64,000 nucleotides of DNA from Athripsodes cinereus (lineage: Eukaryota > Arthropoda > Insecta > Trichoptera > Leptoceridae). Below, one piece after another: positions 42,340 through 51,979 of the stretch. The translations under genes and the position numbers were made by a program. Below the pieces are notes generated by a model. The model was not told where the DNA came from and ran no database searches. It was given only the letters and a program-made list of their open reading frames with translations. How positions within the stretch are numbered: position 1 is the stretch's first letter; the number at the start of each line of letters is the position of its first letter. The stretch lies in assembly GCA_947579605.1 (NCBI GenBank), contig OX388306.1:3534001-3598000 (forward strand). The letters are read 5' to 3'.

Positions 42340-43700
42340 GAAATAAAAAAAATTATTCAATAAGAAAATTTTAAAAAGGTAGGTACAGTTTTTTGTTTTT
42401 GTCGAAATTCTAACTATACATATATTAAAACATGAAAAATTTAACTTTTTCAAGTTACCTCGCAACTTATTTTCCTCTCAATTTGTGAGACGTCGATATA
42501 AATGAGAGATTCCAAGACTTTTTTTGTCTCTCATCAATTATGGTGATAATAGTTCTCAGAAAAAAAAAATGAACGAAGAAGACATATTTAATCCTATAAA
42601 TTAATCCGAACTTGTTGAATTTTACAAAATTTTGATTTTGACCTCTCGATTGTCCTCATTATTTATTTTTACTGTTTTACAACAAGTGCTCAGCAATTTA
42701 CATAATAAATAATTTGACAATATATTTAGTTCGTGATGACTTCCAATAAGTGCCTCCGTACTAAATCCTGATAACAAACAATTACACGTCGCGTCGTCTT
42801 TTCCAGAGTTGATACTCAAGAACAAGTACAATATTCGTTAAATTTATTTCCCCCAATTTCAGGCCGTGCCTTAAAAGCAACTGAACGTAGCACCTTAATA
42901 ACCCCATTCAACCTGTAAATGAATTGCAAAATGTAACAATAAAATTATAACCTGGGGTACATATTTTCAAGCTCACTCATGGATCAAACAAAATCTGAAC
43001 TATCTGAGTGACCAGGAATCCAGGGTTACGTGGTTAGAGCTTCTCATTTAATTAATGTTTGAGCTACACATTTTGTTGAATTGTAATTAAAATAATATTT
43101 ATATCATCTTTTATAACCAGTTACACATTTTAGTTTAGACAACAAACACATTAATACAAACAACTATAACTTTATAAAAAGAAGTAATATAACGCCCAAA
43201 AGCGTTTATAAAAATTAATTGATTGATACATTTCAATAGCCTATAAGGTTTTCATACATATTAAAAAAATATATCAGGGACAATAATAGCAACAGAAAAA
43301 TGTTTTTTATCAATTAATTCGATTAATAAAATTATGACGATTACATATATTCCGATACACAGATCACACCAAGGGAGGAAATGGAAAGGAAAGAAACTCA
43401 TTGAAATGAAGAAGGATACTAATTGTATAAAACAATTCAAATAATTTATTCTGCATAGGTTATGTCTCGTAAATTGCTAAGAAAAGACACTTTGAACCAC
43501 TAGAACTGAGAGCAAACATGTCAATATCACAAAAAAAATTGTTGTATTGCTCATCATACGGTAGAGAAAAGTTCGTATGGCATAGTAGTGGTAGTGTAGA
43601 ATTATCGTATAAATAACTTGCATTGTATCGTAATAATCATAAATTTAAAACATTATCTACGTAGATAGGTACAAATTGTTTTACAAATTGGATCAAATAA
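42340..43700. other. AT-rich gap
   Basis: No supported gene; ORFs at 42622-42831 and 42250-42465 have no recognisable domain. Confidence 0.4.
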
Positions 43701-43703
43701 AAA

Positions 43704-43803
43704 AAAATTGGTTATAATGGAAAAAGTGGTAATAATGGTAAAAACAGGTAAAAATGGTAAAAACTGGAAATAATGGTAACAACTGGAAATAATGGTAAAA
43801 ATA
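43704..43803. repeat. Short minisatellite
   Basis: About six imperfect tandem units of (G)GTAATAATGGTAAAAAC(T/A)GG, 16-18 bp each. Confidence 0.65.
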
Positions 43804-43804
43804 T

Positions 43805-44338
43805 TTTTGTTCTGCTTTAAAATTGATAACCATTTGGGATTGAAAATACCCCCTGAGGCACATCAAGGGTCAAAATGATTCGTAATCATTTCAAGTGTGT
43901 TGTACGTAGATAGTCTCATAAAATATGGTCCCTGAGGACGCTCACGTATCAGTGTTTATGTGTTTACGTTACAATGTGAACTTGGCCAAACTTTATAAGC
44001 TCACATACTGTCTTACAAAATTACGGGGAACACATTGGTATGAACGTGTACTTAAGCCGATATTTACTCAAGTGTATGAAAAGTAGACATTTTGTACAAT
44101 AAACTTTACATCAATTTTGTTTTAAAGGTTTTTATCGTTATGCTGAGGCTCCTTATCATTGTTGAAGAATACAACCAACACATATCTCTATCTAAAAGTA
44201 TTAATTGTTTTCTACACAGTATTCTCATCAATCCATCCCATCAGCAACATTCAGGCGTAAGCTGAAAACTATGCTTTTCATGAAAAGTCACGGCGTCCTT
44301 GAGATGGTTACGGATCATTAAACGGCGACAAATACAAA
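43805..44338. other. AT-rich gap
   Basis: No gene. 44290-44330 carries the CGTCCTTGAGATGG...TAAACGGCG motif shared with 6852, 7400 and 58306. Confidence 0.4.
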
Positions 44339-44339
44339 T

Positions 44340-44520
44340 TGTCTTTATGATTATTATTATTATTATCACGACATCTCCAATATATGGGGAAGCCAGCGTA
44401 TCAATCAGTTGCAAGTCTTCCTCTTCATGCCAACAAATTATAAGACACTCAAATCTGGTGGCACTCTTAATGGCTGAACTGAAGATTTTAACCATCTCAA
44501 AACGTGATGTTTTACGAATT
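44340..44520 (-). repeat. Diverged S-related element S8
   Basis: Starts with (ATT)n, then CATCTCCAATATATGGGGAA + GCCAGC, TTGCAAGTCTTCCTCTTCAT, AAGACACTCAAATCTGGTGG and TGGCTGAACTGAAGAT. The order matches minus-strand S, but divergence is high. Confidence 0.5.
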
Positions 44521-45010
44521 TGTGACAATCATTGCTTTTCAATATCACAGGTTAAACTCAGTATCCTTTTCCCAAAAATGATAAAAATTAAAACCGTTCA
44601 ATGACAAGATTTTTTTTTTATATACCCTAGTTAATTATCTACATAGTTCACAATAATATGCAAGAGTTAAACGTAGTTTTCATATTTCACAGGATATTTT
44701 ACACCTGCGTAAAAATTGTTGTACATTTTTTTCAAGAGCCTCGAACACAACACAACCATAAAGACGGTTGCTGTTAGTTGACATGTTTGCTCAACGGATG
44801 TAGAACATAATGGGTTGAAACAGTAATTGGTGCCATCGGTGAACGTACCATGGGTGAAATTATCTTAAACTAACCTTGGCCAACTCGTAGGCATCGGAAT
44901 GACTTTCTTGTTTTCTACTGAAGAAAGATTGCACAAACTTTTGGTTCTTCAGGTGAGGTATCTGTCGAGTAATATTCTTAATTTGCATATATGTCTTAAG
45001 GCAGCTGTAT
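44521..45010. other. AT-rich gap
   Basis: No gene; 44880-44906 resembles an end of the 35771-36033 inverted-repeat element. Confidence 0.4.
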
Positions 45011-45011
45011 T

Positions 45012-45068
45012 TACATACATACATACCATCACACCGGCAGAAAAGTTTTAGTGGCAATTCCTTTGCAT
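45012..45068 (-). repeat. Extreme 3' end of LINE A (A7)
   Basis: TACATACATACATACCATCA then CACCGGCAG: the A tail and last bases, deleted internally. Confidence 0.5.
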
Positions 45069-45069
45069 T

Positions 45070-45715
45070 CAAGATTGGCAGCTGTATTTAAGATTTCTAA
45101 ATTGAAAAGACAATTATTTCATATGGCCTGATGGCCATCGACTCAGTTTTTGTTGGATCGATACACAAGACATAATGAAAATAAACGCTTAGACTATCTT
45201 TATAGCAGATACTTTCTGATAGATGTGTGTTGGTACGTGATTTATATTAGTTTTATTAATTATTCAGTTAAGTTTGGGTGTATCAATACCTGTCTCATAA
45301 CTTACAATATAAATTGTTCTCCCTAACACTCGCACCAATACCTATAATAATAATCGTTTCATAAATAATTATTATCTAGCGAATTCTACCGAATCCATTA
45401 GTTATGTTTGTAGTAGAGATTGACAAATTTATTATTGTAGGTACTTAGATATTATTTGGTTACAATTATGTAGATTGGAAATAATCACATTACTGATTGC
45501 AATTAGTTTTGCAAACAATTATTATTATTCCAATGTTGGCAAACAGTTGTATTATATTTTAATACATTGAAAGTGATTAAGTTATTGCGAGTAGGAACCT
45601 ACATACATTATAGGTATTTAAACTTTGAAGGTAAATCATTAATTCGTCAATTTTTCCTTCGTGCGCCTACTGCTATATCAGCTCTATTTTTTATGTTTTT
45701 ACATTGCTTTTTATT
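45070..45715. other. AT-rich gap
   Basis: No gene or recognised element. Confidence 0.45.
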
Positions 45716-45719
45716 TAGA

Positions 45720-46115
45720 AGCAAACCTCATCGCTGAATTTAAGGTATAATGGTGTTAATTTTTTCGAACACCTACCGTCACTTTTCGAGTGTCCTGAAA
45801 AAGCAAGGTATTTGAAAAAGTAAAACATTTAACATCTAAAATTCAGGTTAGCCACATATGCAGAAAGCCTTTATATTTTTTGATACAGAAAAGACAGCTT
45901 CCATGTAAATAATATGCAAGCTCAATTTAAGACTGAGACATTCAGGATTGCTGGCAAATAATATCGCTGAGTTTGAAGATTTAAATATCTTATACGTAAC
46001 TTATAAATAACTTATAAATAACTTAACGAATATTTGCCTTTTGGAGGACACTCGAAAACAAACAAAAAATAAAAAAAATGTGTGTTTTATACTTTGGCGG
46101 AAGCTTCACGGAATA
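45720..46115. repeat. Inverted pair of S elements (S9 plus, S10 minus)
   Basis: 45720-45775 is a minus-strand S scrap. 45770-45926 is plus-strand S lacking its 3' tail. 45928-46115 is minus-strand S, also lacking its tail. The two larger pieces meet almost directly, forming a hairpin with arms of roughly 150 bp. A short TAACTTATAAA tandem lies at 46003-46024. Confidence 0.55.
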
Positions 46116-46119
46116 ATTA

Positions 46120-47360
46120 TAAAAATATAAATATAACATTTTGTAACATAACAGAAAGCGGAGTATCAAAAAAGAAAACAAACTTAAATGAAAATAATAA
46201 GATCTTTGAAATATTTATAAACATTTTTGATACTACTCAAAAAACATAATAATTTTATTCAAAAGATTCTTGAAGAAGATCATGCCATTAATAATAACAT
46301 ATAATATTATTATTACCACAAATTTCCATGTACTTACTACATACTAAAGTATTATGAATAATAATATAATGAAACTGATGTAAAAATATTTTCATAAAGA
46401 AAAATGAAAAAAAAAACATCATTTTACAACATCAGTTCTATACAAAGCGGTGAGAGAACTGAGAGAAAAGAGTATTGCTACATCGTATATTATAACGTTG
46501 TATGTTTGGAGACTTTGATGGATTACAAGAGTATAGGTACTAACTATTTACATATATGTATGTATGTTTAATGTTAGATATACTGTTTTGTAATGTATGA
46601 GTGTAAAGAAGATACAACCATAGACTTGAAACATTCTAGAAATTTGTTGAAGCGTTTTGTTCCAAAATTATGTAATGTTGTTTCATCCATAACATTTTGA
46701 TTTTTATGGTCTCTTTACTGCTAATTCTGAGGTATAGAACATCATAAATACCTGAAAAAACTTTATGACCTTTAAAATAAAAAAAATAAACAATTAATGT
46801 TCTTCGAGACTTCTTTATTTAATTCTTCTCGCAAATTATCATATACAAAAAAAAAAATCAACAAATCAAGTTACATAAAAAAATTAATACATATATTTTT
46901 TTTAATATAGCTACATGTATATGTGTACCTATATGAACATTATGTCAACTTACTGTGGTGATTGTTGTTAAAAGGTGCACTTCTAATATGTGAACTTTCA
47001 ATATTTTCTGAATTAACAGTTAAATCTTTTTATACAATTAAGTGAATCTACGACAAGGAGCTCGAAGGAGATATAAACGTAGGTTCCTTTTCGAATCAAC
47101 GCTCGCTTAAAACTTATTGATATGATATTATATTGGTCGCAAACTTTGATCGTTTGCATTTCCATTCCTCTTTTGAGTTTCTAGTCTATATTAAATGTCA
47201 TTGGGAATGTCGAGAAATTTGTACTTGTGTAATAAAGTCGAATTAGTCGAAATAAATAGTGTTCGAAATGTGACTATAATTTAATTTCTATGGGGAAGAA
47301 ATTTTTATGACCGAAATGCTTCATATCTGGAGAATACGAAATAAATTATAATATTTTACT
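46120..47360. other. AT-rich gap
   Basis: No supported gene or recognised repeat. Confidence 0.45.
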
Positions 47361-47365
47361 TAATT

Positions 47366-47505
47366 CCCGTTAAGTACTCGCCAAAGCTTTGGTCTTCCAC
47401 TCTTTTCCGTAAGTTTTCGAGGGTCCTGTAAAATGCTGGTTTTCTACAAATATGATATTTTATTTCTAAAATTGAGGTTTGCCACCCATTCTGAATGACT
47501 TAACT
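47366..47505 (+). repeat. S element S11 (5' half)
   Basis: CTCGCCAAAGCTTTGGTCTT, GTAAGTTTTCGAGGGTCCTG, GTTTGCCACCCATTCTGAAT. Opposed to S12 with a ~75-bp spacer. Confidence 0.6.
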
Positions 47506-47582
47506 TTTTATTTTTAACCGTATTATCAATCAAGCATAGAATCGTATAAACCATTCTATATCACAAAATTGTCCTCATTGTG

Positions 47583-47905
47583 ACAATAAAAGTTAAGAAA
47601 TTCAGGATGGGTGGCTACCTCACCGCTGAATTGAAGATATTAAATGTCTTAAACGTGGTGTTTTCCAAAATCCTCCCTCTTACAGGACACTCGAGAACTT
47701 GCCGAAAAGAATAGGAGGCCCCTAGGGCCGTAGACAAACCGCACTTAGCGATCGACTACTGGCGAACTTTTTGACAATCTACCTACAATGTATGTACCTT
47801 GTAAGGTTGCGTTATTGTTGCGGTTATTGTCGAAAATTCGTTTGTAGTCGATTGCCAAGTACGGTTTGTCCAGGGGGTCTGTTCTTTACCGGCGATTCCA
47901 CGATA
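47583..47905 (-). repeat. S element S12, interrupted by a MITE
   Basis: Minus-strand S from the AATTCAGGATGGGTGG block through ACAGGACACTCGAGAACTT to TTCTTTACCGGCGATTCCAC. It is split by the insertion at 47719-47878. Confidence 0.65.
47719..47878. mobile_element. TIR MITE nested in S12
   Basis: The left end CCCCTAGGGCCGTAGACAAAC...CGATCGACTAC faces the complement of the right end (GTAGTCGATTGCCAAGTACG + GTTTGTCCAGGGGG), with ~35-bp terminal inverted repeats. About 160 bp, no ORF. The break falls inside otherwise collinear S sequence. Confidence 0.7.
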
Positions 47906-47909
47906 ATTT

Positions 47910-48405
47910 TCTTATAGGTATATTTCTCATAATATATTGTTTTACCTGTTAAGCAACAAAACTCCTGAAGATTTTGTCTAGAAATATTTGTAGACTAGCA
48001 TCGGTGTTTGTATATTTTCAAATGGCTAATACCAGATCGGATTTTGATTTACACATCTGAGTGTGATCCGAAGACATGTACATTTTTTTATAAATGTAAC
48101 CATATTCCCTAGAATGTAACATATAACATGAGAATATCTCCTTGGTACTTTAAGCTCTTTGATAAAAGTTCATTTCTCTTTCACCTTGTCTGGTGTGTGT
48201 AAAAACAGATGAAAAACGTGTTTAGGTTTCATTCGCGGCACATCAGCTGCAAATTGAAAATGCTGAATACAATACTAAACGTAAATAAAACTTTTGAAAT
48301 CGCATTTTGAAATGATCTATTTTTATGTTCTGAATAAAATATTGCCACATTTTTAAAATATGTTTATTCTGTGACTTTTTATTTAAGGTATGAGTTTCTA
48401 TTTAA
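47910..48405. other. AT-rich gap
   Basis: No gene. Confidence 0.45.
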
Positions 48406-48408
48406 GGT

Positions 48409-48640
48409 CACATTTCAAATGTGATTATATTTTTTTTATTACAAAACACAGTTAATTTTTCACTTTGATTTATTTGAAACCTCGATTACTTTTGTCAATA
48501 TAATTATATCGATTGACATTTTCAACTGTTCTCGATACGAGAATCGATATAATATTGACAAAAGTACTCGAGGTTTCAAATAAATTAAAGCGAAAAATTA
48601 ACTGTGTTTTGTAATAAAAATAAATACTATCATATGTGTG
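48409..48640. mobile_element. Foldback MITE, copy 2
   Basis: Arms about 48431-48519 and 48542-48620 pair with few mismatches around an ACTGTTCTCGATACG centre. Arm sequence is related to 4083-4313 (ACACAGTTAATTTTTCACTT, GAAACCTCGA). Confidence 0.7.
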
Positions 48641-48644
48641 AATT

Positions 48645-49025
48645 TTCACTCTGAACGTACATGAATTAGAATTATTTTCTAATGTGATTTTTTGTAATCA
48701 AATATCCGTCAATCATACAAGTCAAGCATACAAAACACACAAGTCAAAAAATAATGAAAAATCAAATATCAAATCCCTGATCAACTTTTTTTACGATTTC
48801 GAATGTCTTGATAGTAGGGTGGTATTTTTAGACAGTGTTTTATTTATTCAATAACATAAATTCATTACAATGAATTTCACAAATTTGTTCCAAATAAAAT
48901 ACAATCATTACCGTTATATTTCCTTCTTTTGCTTAAAGGCAAAGCACCCGAATGCGAGTGAATTATGTCTATATTATACAGTAGGTACATGCCGAATCAT
49001 CACAATAAATAGCTTTGTAATAAGT
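48645..49025. other. AT-rich gap
   Basis: No gene. Confidence 0.45.
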
Positions 49026-49029
49026 TATT

Positions 49030-49200
49030 AATAAATTGTAGAAACAGCGTTCGTCCATAAACCAGAGTGAGTTGCGGATGTAGAAGCAAGTGCAAAACAA
49101 GGACAGCGCGGTCAATGCCCTCACAGAATAAAAACAACTTTAGTTGTAAACAACACACAGAGCCGGTGTTGGGAATAAACAATATGTTTATCGTTTACTG
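49030..49200 (-). repeat. Dispersed repeat N, copy 2
   Basis: Reverse complement matches 32638-32832 (CTGTGTGTTGTTTAC, GAGGGCATTGACCGCGCTGT) and ends CAGTAAACGATAAAC. Confidence 0.6.
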
Positions 49201-49673
49201 AAGAATATCATTTTAAATTTATAATAGTTTATTACAATTCAGTAATTTAATAGTTTCCTGAATATAAAGTAAATTTATTTACCTAAGGAAAAGAAGTATT
49301 TGAGGAAATATTTTTTCATGAAAGGGATATTTCCTACAGTACAAAATATATATTATAGTAGAGAGATAAACAAAGTTAATCAACGCTTTGAAACAAAGAT
49401 AAATGAAAAAAAAAATACTGATTGATATAAATGTGAATTTATTTTACATATCCACATATAAGTATATACGTAAAATACTCAAAAGTATTGAAAAATATTC
49501 AAAACAAATTCAGGTATCGATTGTAATGAAACCCTGGTGAATTTTTAATTGCATTATTAATATTTCATACACGGAACAAAAACGTGATAAGCTTATGCTT
49601 TGAGATATTAAAAAATAATTAATTAATACCTTACTGTATAAAGTGGTTAATGTTTCAAACATTTTGTAGATTT
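49201..49673. other. AT-rich gap
   Basis: No gene. Confidence 0.45.
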
Positions 49674-49688
49674 GACTTTAGAAAATAC

Positions 49689-49951
49689 TTTAGGTATCCC
49701 GTGGAGCACCCGGTAAAGAATTGGTCTCCCACTCTTCTGCGTAAGTTTTCGAGTGCCCTGTAAAAGGCAGGTGTTCGAAAAAAATAAGACATTTTACATC
49801 TTAAATTCAGCGATGAGGTTTGCCACCCATCCTGAATGTCTTGATTTTATATTGGCACGAAGAGGACAGTTTGCATGTTTCTTACATGCAGCTGATCTGC
49901 TGACTACCCCACTTGTGGGATATGCCGTGATGGTATAGTATAGTAGTAGTA
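49689..49951 (+). mobile_element. S (SINE-like) element S13, reference copy with 15-bp target duplication
   Basis: A perfect 15-bp repeat GACTTTAGAAAATAC (49674-49688 and 49952-49966) bounds a 263-bp element. Order: CCGTGGAGCACCCGGTAAAG, TGGTCTCCCACTCTTCTGCG, GTTTTCGAGTGCCCTGTAAA, GGCAGGTGTTCGAAA (a weak B-box-like string), CAGCGATGAGGTTTGCCACC, CATCCTGAATGTCTTGATTT, GCATGTTTCTTACATGCAG, then the 3' stem-loop CCCAC-TT-GTGGG, ATATGCCGTGATGG and a (TAGTA/TAG)n tail. A long target duplication with a simple-repeat tail shows LINE-type retrotransposition. It encodes no protein of its own. No convincing tRNA head was found. Confidence 0.85.
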
Positions 49952-50026
49952 GACTTTAGAAAATACATGAATAATATTTTAATACGCAGAAAAGGGATAA
50001 GATTTTTAATAACGAATAAAAATTTT

Positions 50027-50145
50027 GAGACCCATCCTGAACGCTTTATATATTTTGTTGGCACAGAGAAGAAAGCTTGCGTGTTTATTACACGCTGCTG
50101 GTCTGCTGGCTACCTCACTTGTGGGATATACCGTGATGGTGTGTA
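50027..50145 (+). repeat. S element S14, 3' half
   Basis: Keeps ACCCATCCTGAACGC, GTGTTTATTACACGCTGCTG and the CTACCTCACTTGTGGGATAT end. Confidence 0.65.
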
Positions 50146-50698
50146 AATTTTTGAGACAAATCATTGGACAAGGTAGCGAAAAGATGTCACTGAAGAGTTT
50201 AAGATTAGCTGTCTTATTTAAAATATTTGCACATTATTTAGATGCACAGATTTGTACCTATATGTATATGTTCTAGATTTGAAGAACTGAGAACAGTCGG
50301 AAGAAGTGAAAAAAAGATATACATATCTTTAGTGGTCGGATGATAAAGTGTTTTTAAAAAGAGGAAATTTTCCAACGTTAAATTGATGAAAAATGCTCTT
50401 CTTTATTTGATGTGTTCATTTTGGGTGTTGATTAAAAATTTCTTAATTGAAAATTCAATGTTTTTTGAAAAAAACTTAAAAATTAAGGTAAAAATGTAAA
50501 TTAAACATACCAATAGCAATATCATATAAGATTAGAAAAGACAACGTCACCCGCAACCCGTTATTTTTGCGAGGAATTTTTTTATCCAGTTAAGCTACCG
50601 AGCGACATGCCGAAGGCTTCGTTTTTCTATTTTACAAACCCCAATGGCAGCTTCATGTGGAGGTACTGTTCTGGAATACCTAGTATGGATACCACATG
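50146..50698. other. AT-rich gap
   Basis: No supported gene; 50530-50698 may be old LINE 3' sequence. Confidence 0.35.
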
Positions 50699-50699
50699 T

Positions 50700-50785
50700 T
50701 GAGATGAGTAAATACGTAATGGGTTAGTTGGAAGAGATCTCACCTTGTGCAATAAACTTGCCCTTTGTTTATTGATTGTATTTAG
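50700..50785 (+). repeat. LINE 3' UTR remnant similar to family H
   Basis: TTAGTTGGAAGAGATCTCAC then CAATAAACTTGCCCTTTGTT matches the layout of 25093-25150. Confidence 0.4.
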
Positions 50786-50789
50786 TTTG

Positions 50790-51140
50790 AAAGCATTTCT
50801 CTACAAAATTGTAAGTATTGTGATCTGTGTAGAGTATAAATTAATAAATAAATATTTATTTTTATTATTCAGTACGATATTATCAAACCTATTAAATCAT
50901 AATTGTCATTATTATCGAAATATATCATTCTTGAAACATAACATGGTTAATGGTACACAATTCATTTGATTCTTATGACATACTAAAATAATAAAGAATA
51001 AAGGGTCATTTGAGTGAGTCTTGGGATCAAAAATGGACAAATCCATTCGACGTTAAATGTCAATTGAGCCTTTAAACTAACTAAAATTAGACGTTCGAAG
51101 AAATCCTTCGCTACTTTTCATTTTAATATAATTGGATTCG
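50790..51140. other. AT-rich gap
   Basis: No gene. The apparent short ORF from 50745 is explained by the LINE remnant. Confidence 0.4.
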
Positions 51141-51149
51141 ACTGAAAAC

Positions 51150-51460
51150 TCTACGACCCATCGCAGGTGTAACTCTTTGTGACAGAATAAGAAATTCAGA
51201 AATAAGAAGAATCTATAATGTCGAAGATGTTGTGCGATGGGGCAGAACAAGAAGACGTTTCTAGAGAGATCATGTGGGGAGGGCGAGCTCAGATCGATTG
51301 GTCAGAATAGCAGCAGATGAACGCATGACAGGATATAGACCCCCAGGAAGACAACCTAAACGATGGAGGGAAACTTGGACATCCACCTCCCAGGAGCAGG
51401 CTCCGAGAATCACAGGATATAGTCCTAATTGAAGCAAAGGAAGAAGAAGATGAAGGAATC
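51150..51460 (+). pseudogene. LINE family E-like C-terminal remnant (E2)
   Basis: The plus frame reads LCDRIRNSEIRRIYNVEDVV, RWGRTRRRF-RDHV, then MTGYRPPGRQPKRWRETWTS. It has one internal stop and a (GAA)n tail at about 51436-51455. This is the IRS--IR--CG-ED---W...GRP-KRW end of a LINE protein. Confidence 0.6.
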
Positions 51461-51464
51461 GACT

Positions 51465-51975
51465 GTTTTGGAAAAATGATGTTTTACATAATTGCAATGC
51501 AAACTTGTTAAACAAAAAAAAAACTAATTTTGGATATGTCCGATTTTGATATAAAACTACAATTTCTTTGGTAACTACTGCAGACATTCATCGTTCGAAC
51601 GTAGAGGTAAAACTAATAATAAATTGAATTCAGTGTAATGCCTTTTCACAGACAATCTATCAATGCCGTGTTTTTTATTTACTGTTATTAGAGAAACACT
51701 GCGAATTATTTATTGTGGAATAATGTGACTACGTGATTAGAAATATAAAGTAAAATAAACAGTACCTACCGAATGCTTAGGAATAATAATAACGAAATAA
51801 TTCAACGCATTGAAGGACTACAGTCATTTACGTCTAAATCAGTGCCATTTCACAAGGATTTCGTGTTTGGAATTTGAAATCAGCAGCTTATTTTGCCTAA
51901 CTCCAGCGGTGATTATCTAAGAAGCTCAACGTATATTATTTTATGTTAAGCCTTGAAACAGAATTCAATAAGGAT
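51465..51975. other. AT-rich gap
   Basis: No gene or recognised element. Confidence 0.4.
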
Positions 51976-51979
51976 TACA

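Noticed and set aside
43704..43803. CRISPR-like repeat array
   Set aside because: Units are contiguous and degenerate with no spacers; it is a minisatellite in eukaryotic DNA.
49698..49780. tRNA-type A and B boxes at the head of the S element
   Set aside because: A GGTGTTCGAAA string resembles a B box, but a proper A box at normal spacing is missing and the head does not fold as a tRNA by eye. Origin of the S head left open.
49753..49938. Recurring ORF beginning MPCKRQ (also at 38292)
   Set aside because: Appears in both because the S repeat is conserved in nucleotides. Other S copies break the frame, so it is not a protein family.
50745..50969. ORF with signal-peptide-like start (MCNKLALCLLIVFSLKAFL) and a nearby GTAAGT
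   Set aside because: Its start overlaps a LINE 3' UTR remnant (TTGTGCAATAAACTTGCCC); the hydrophobic run comes from that AT-rich tail.
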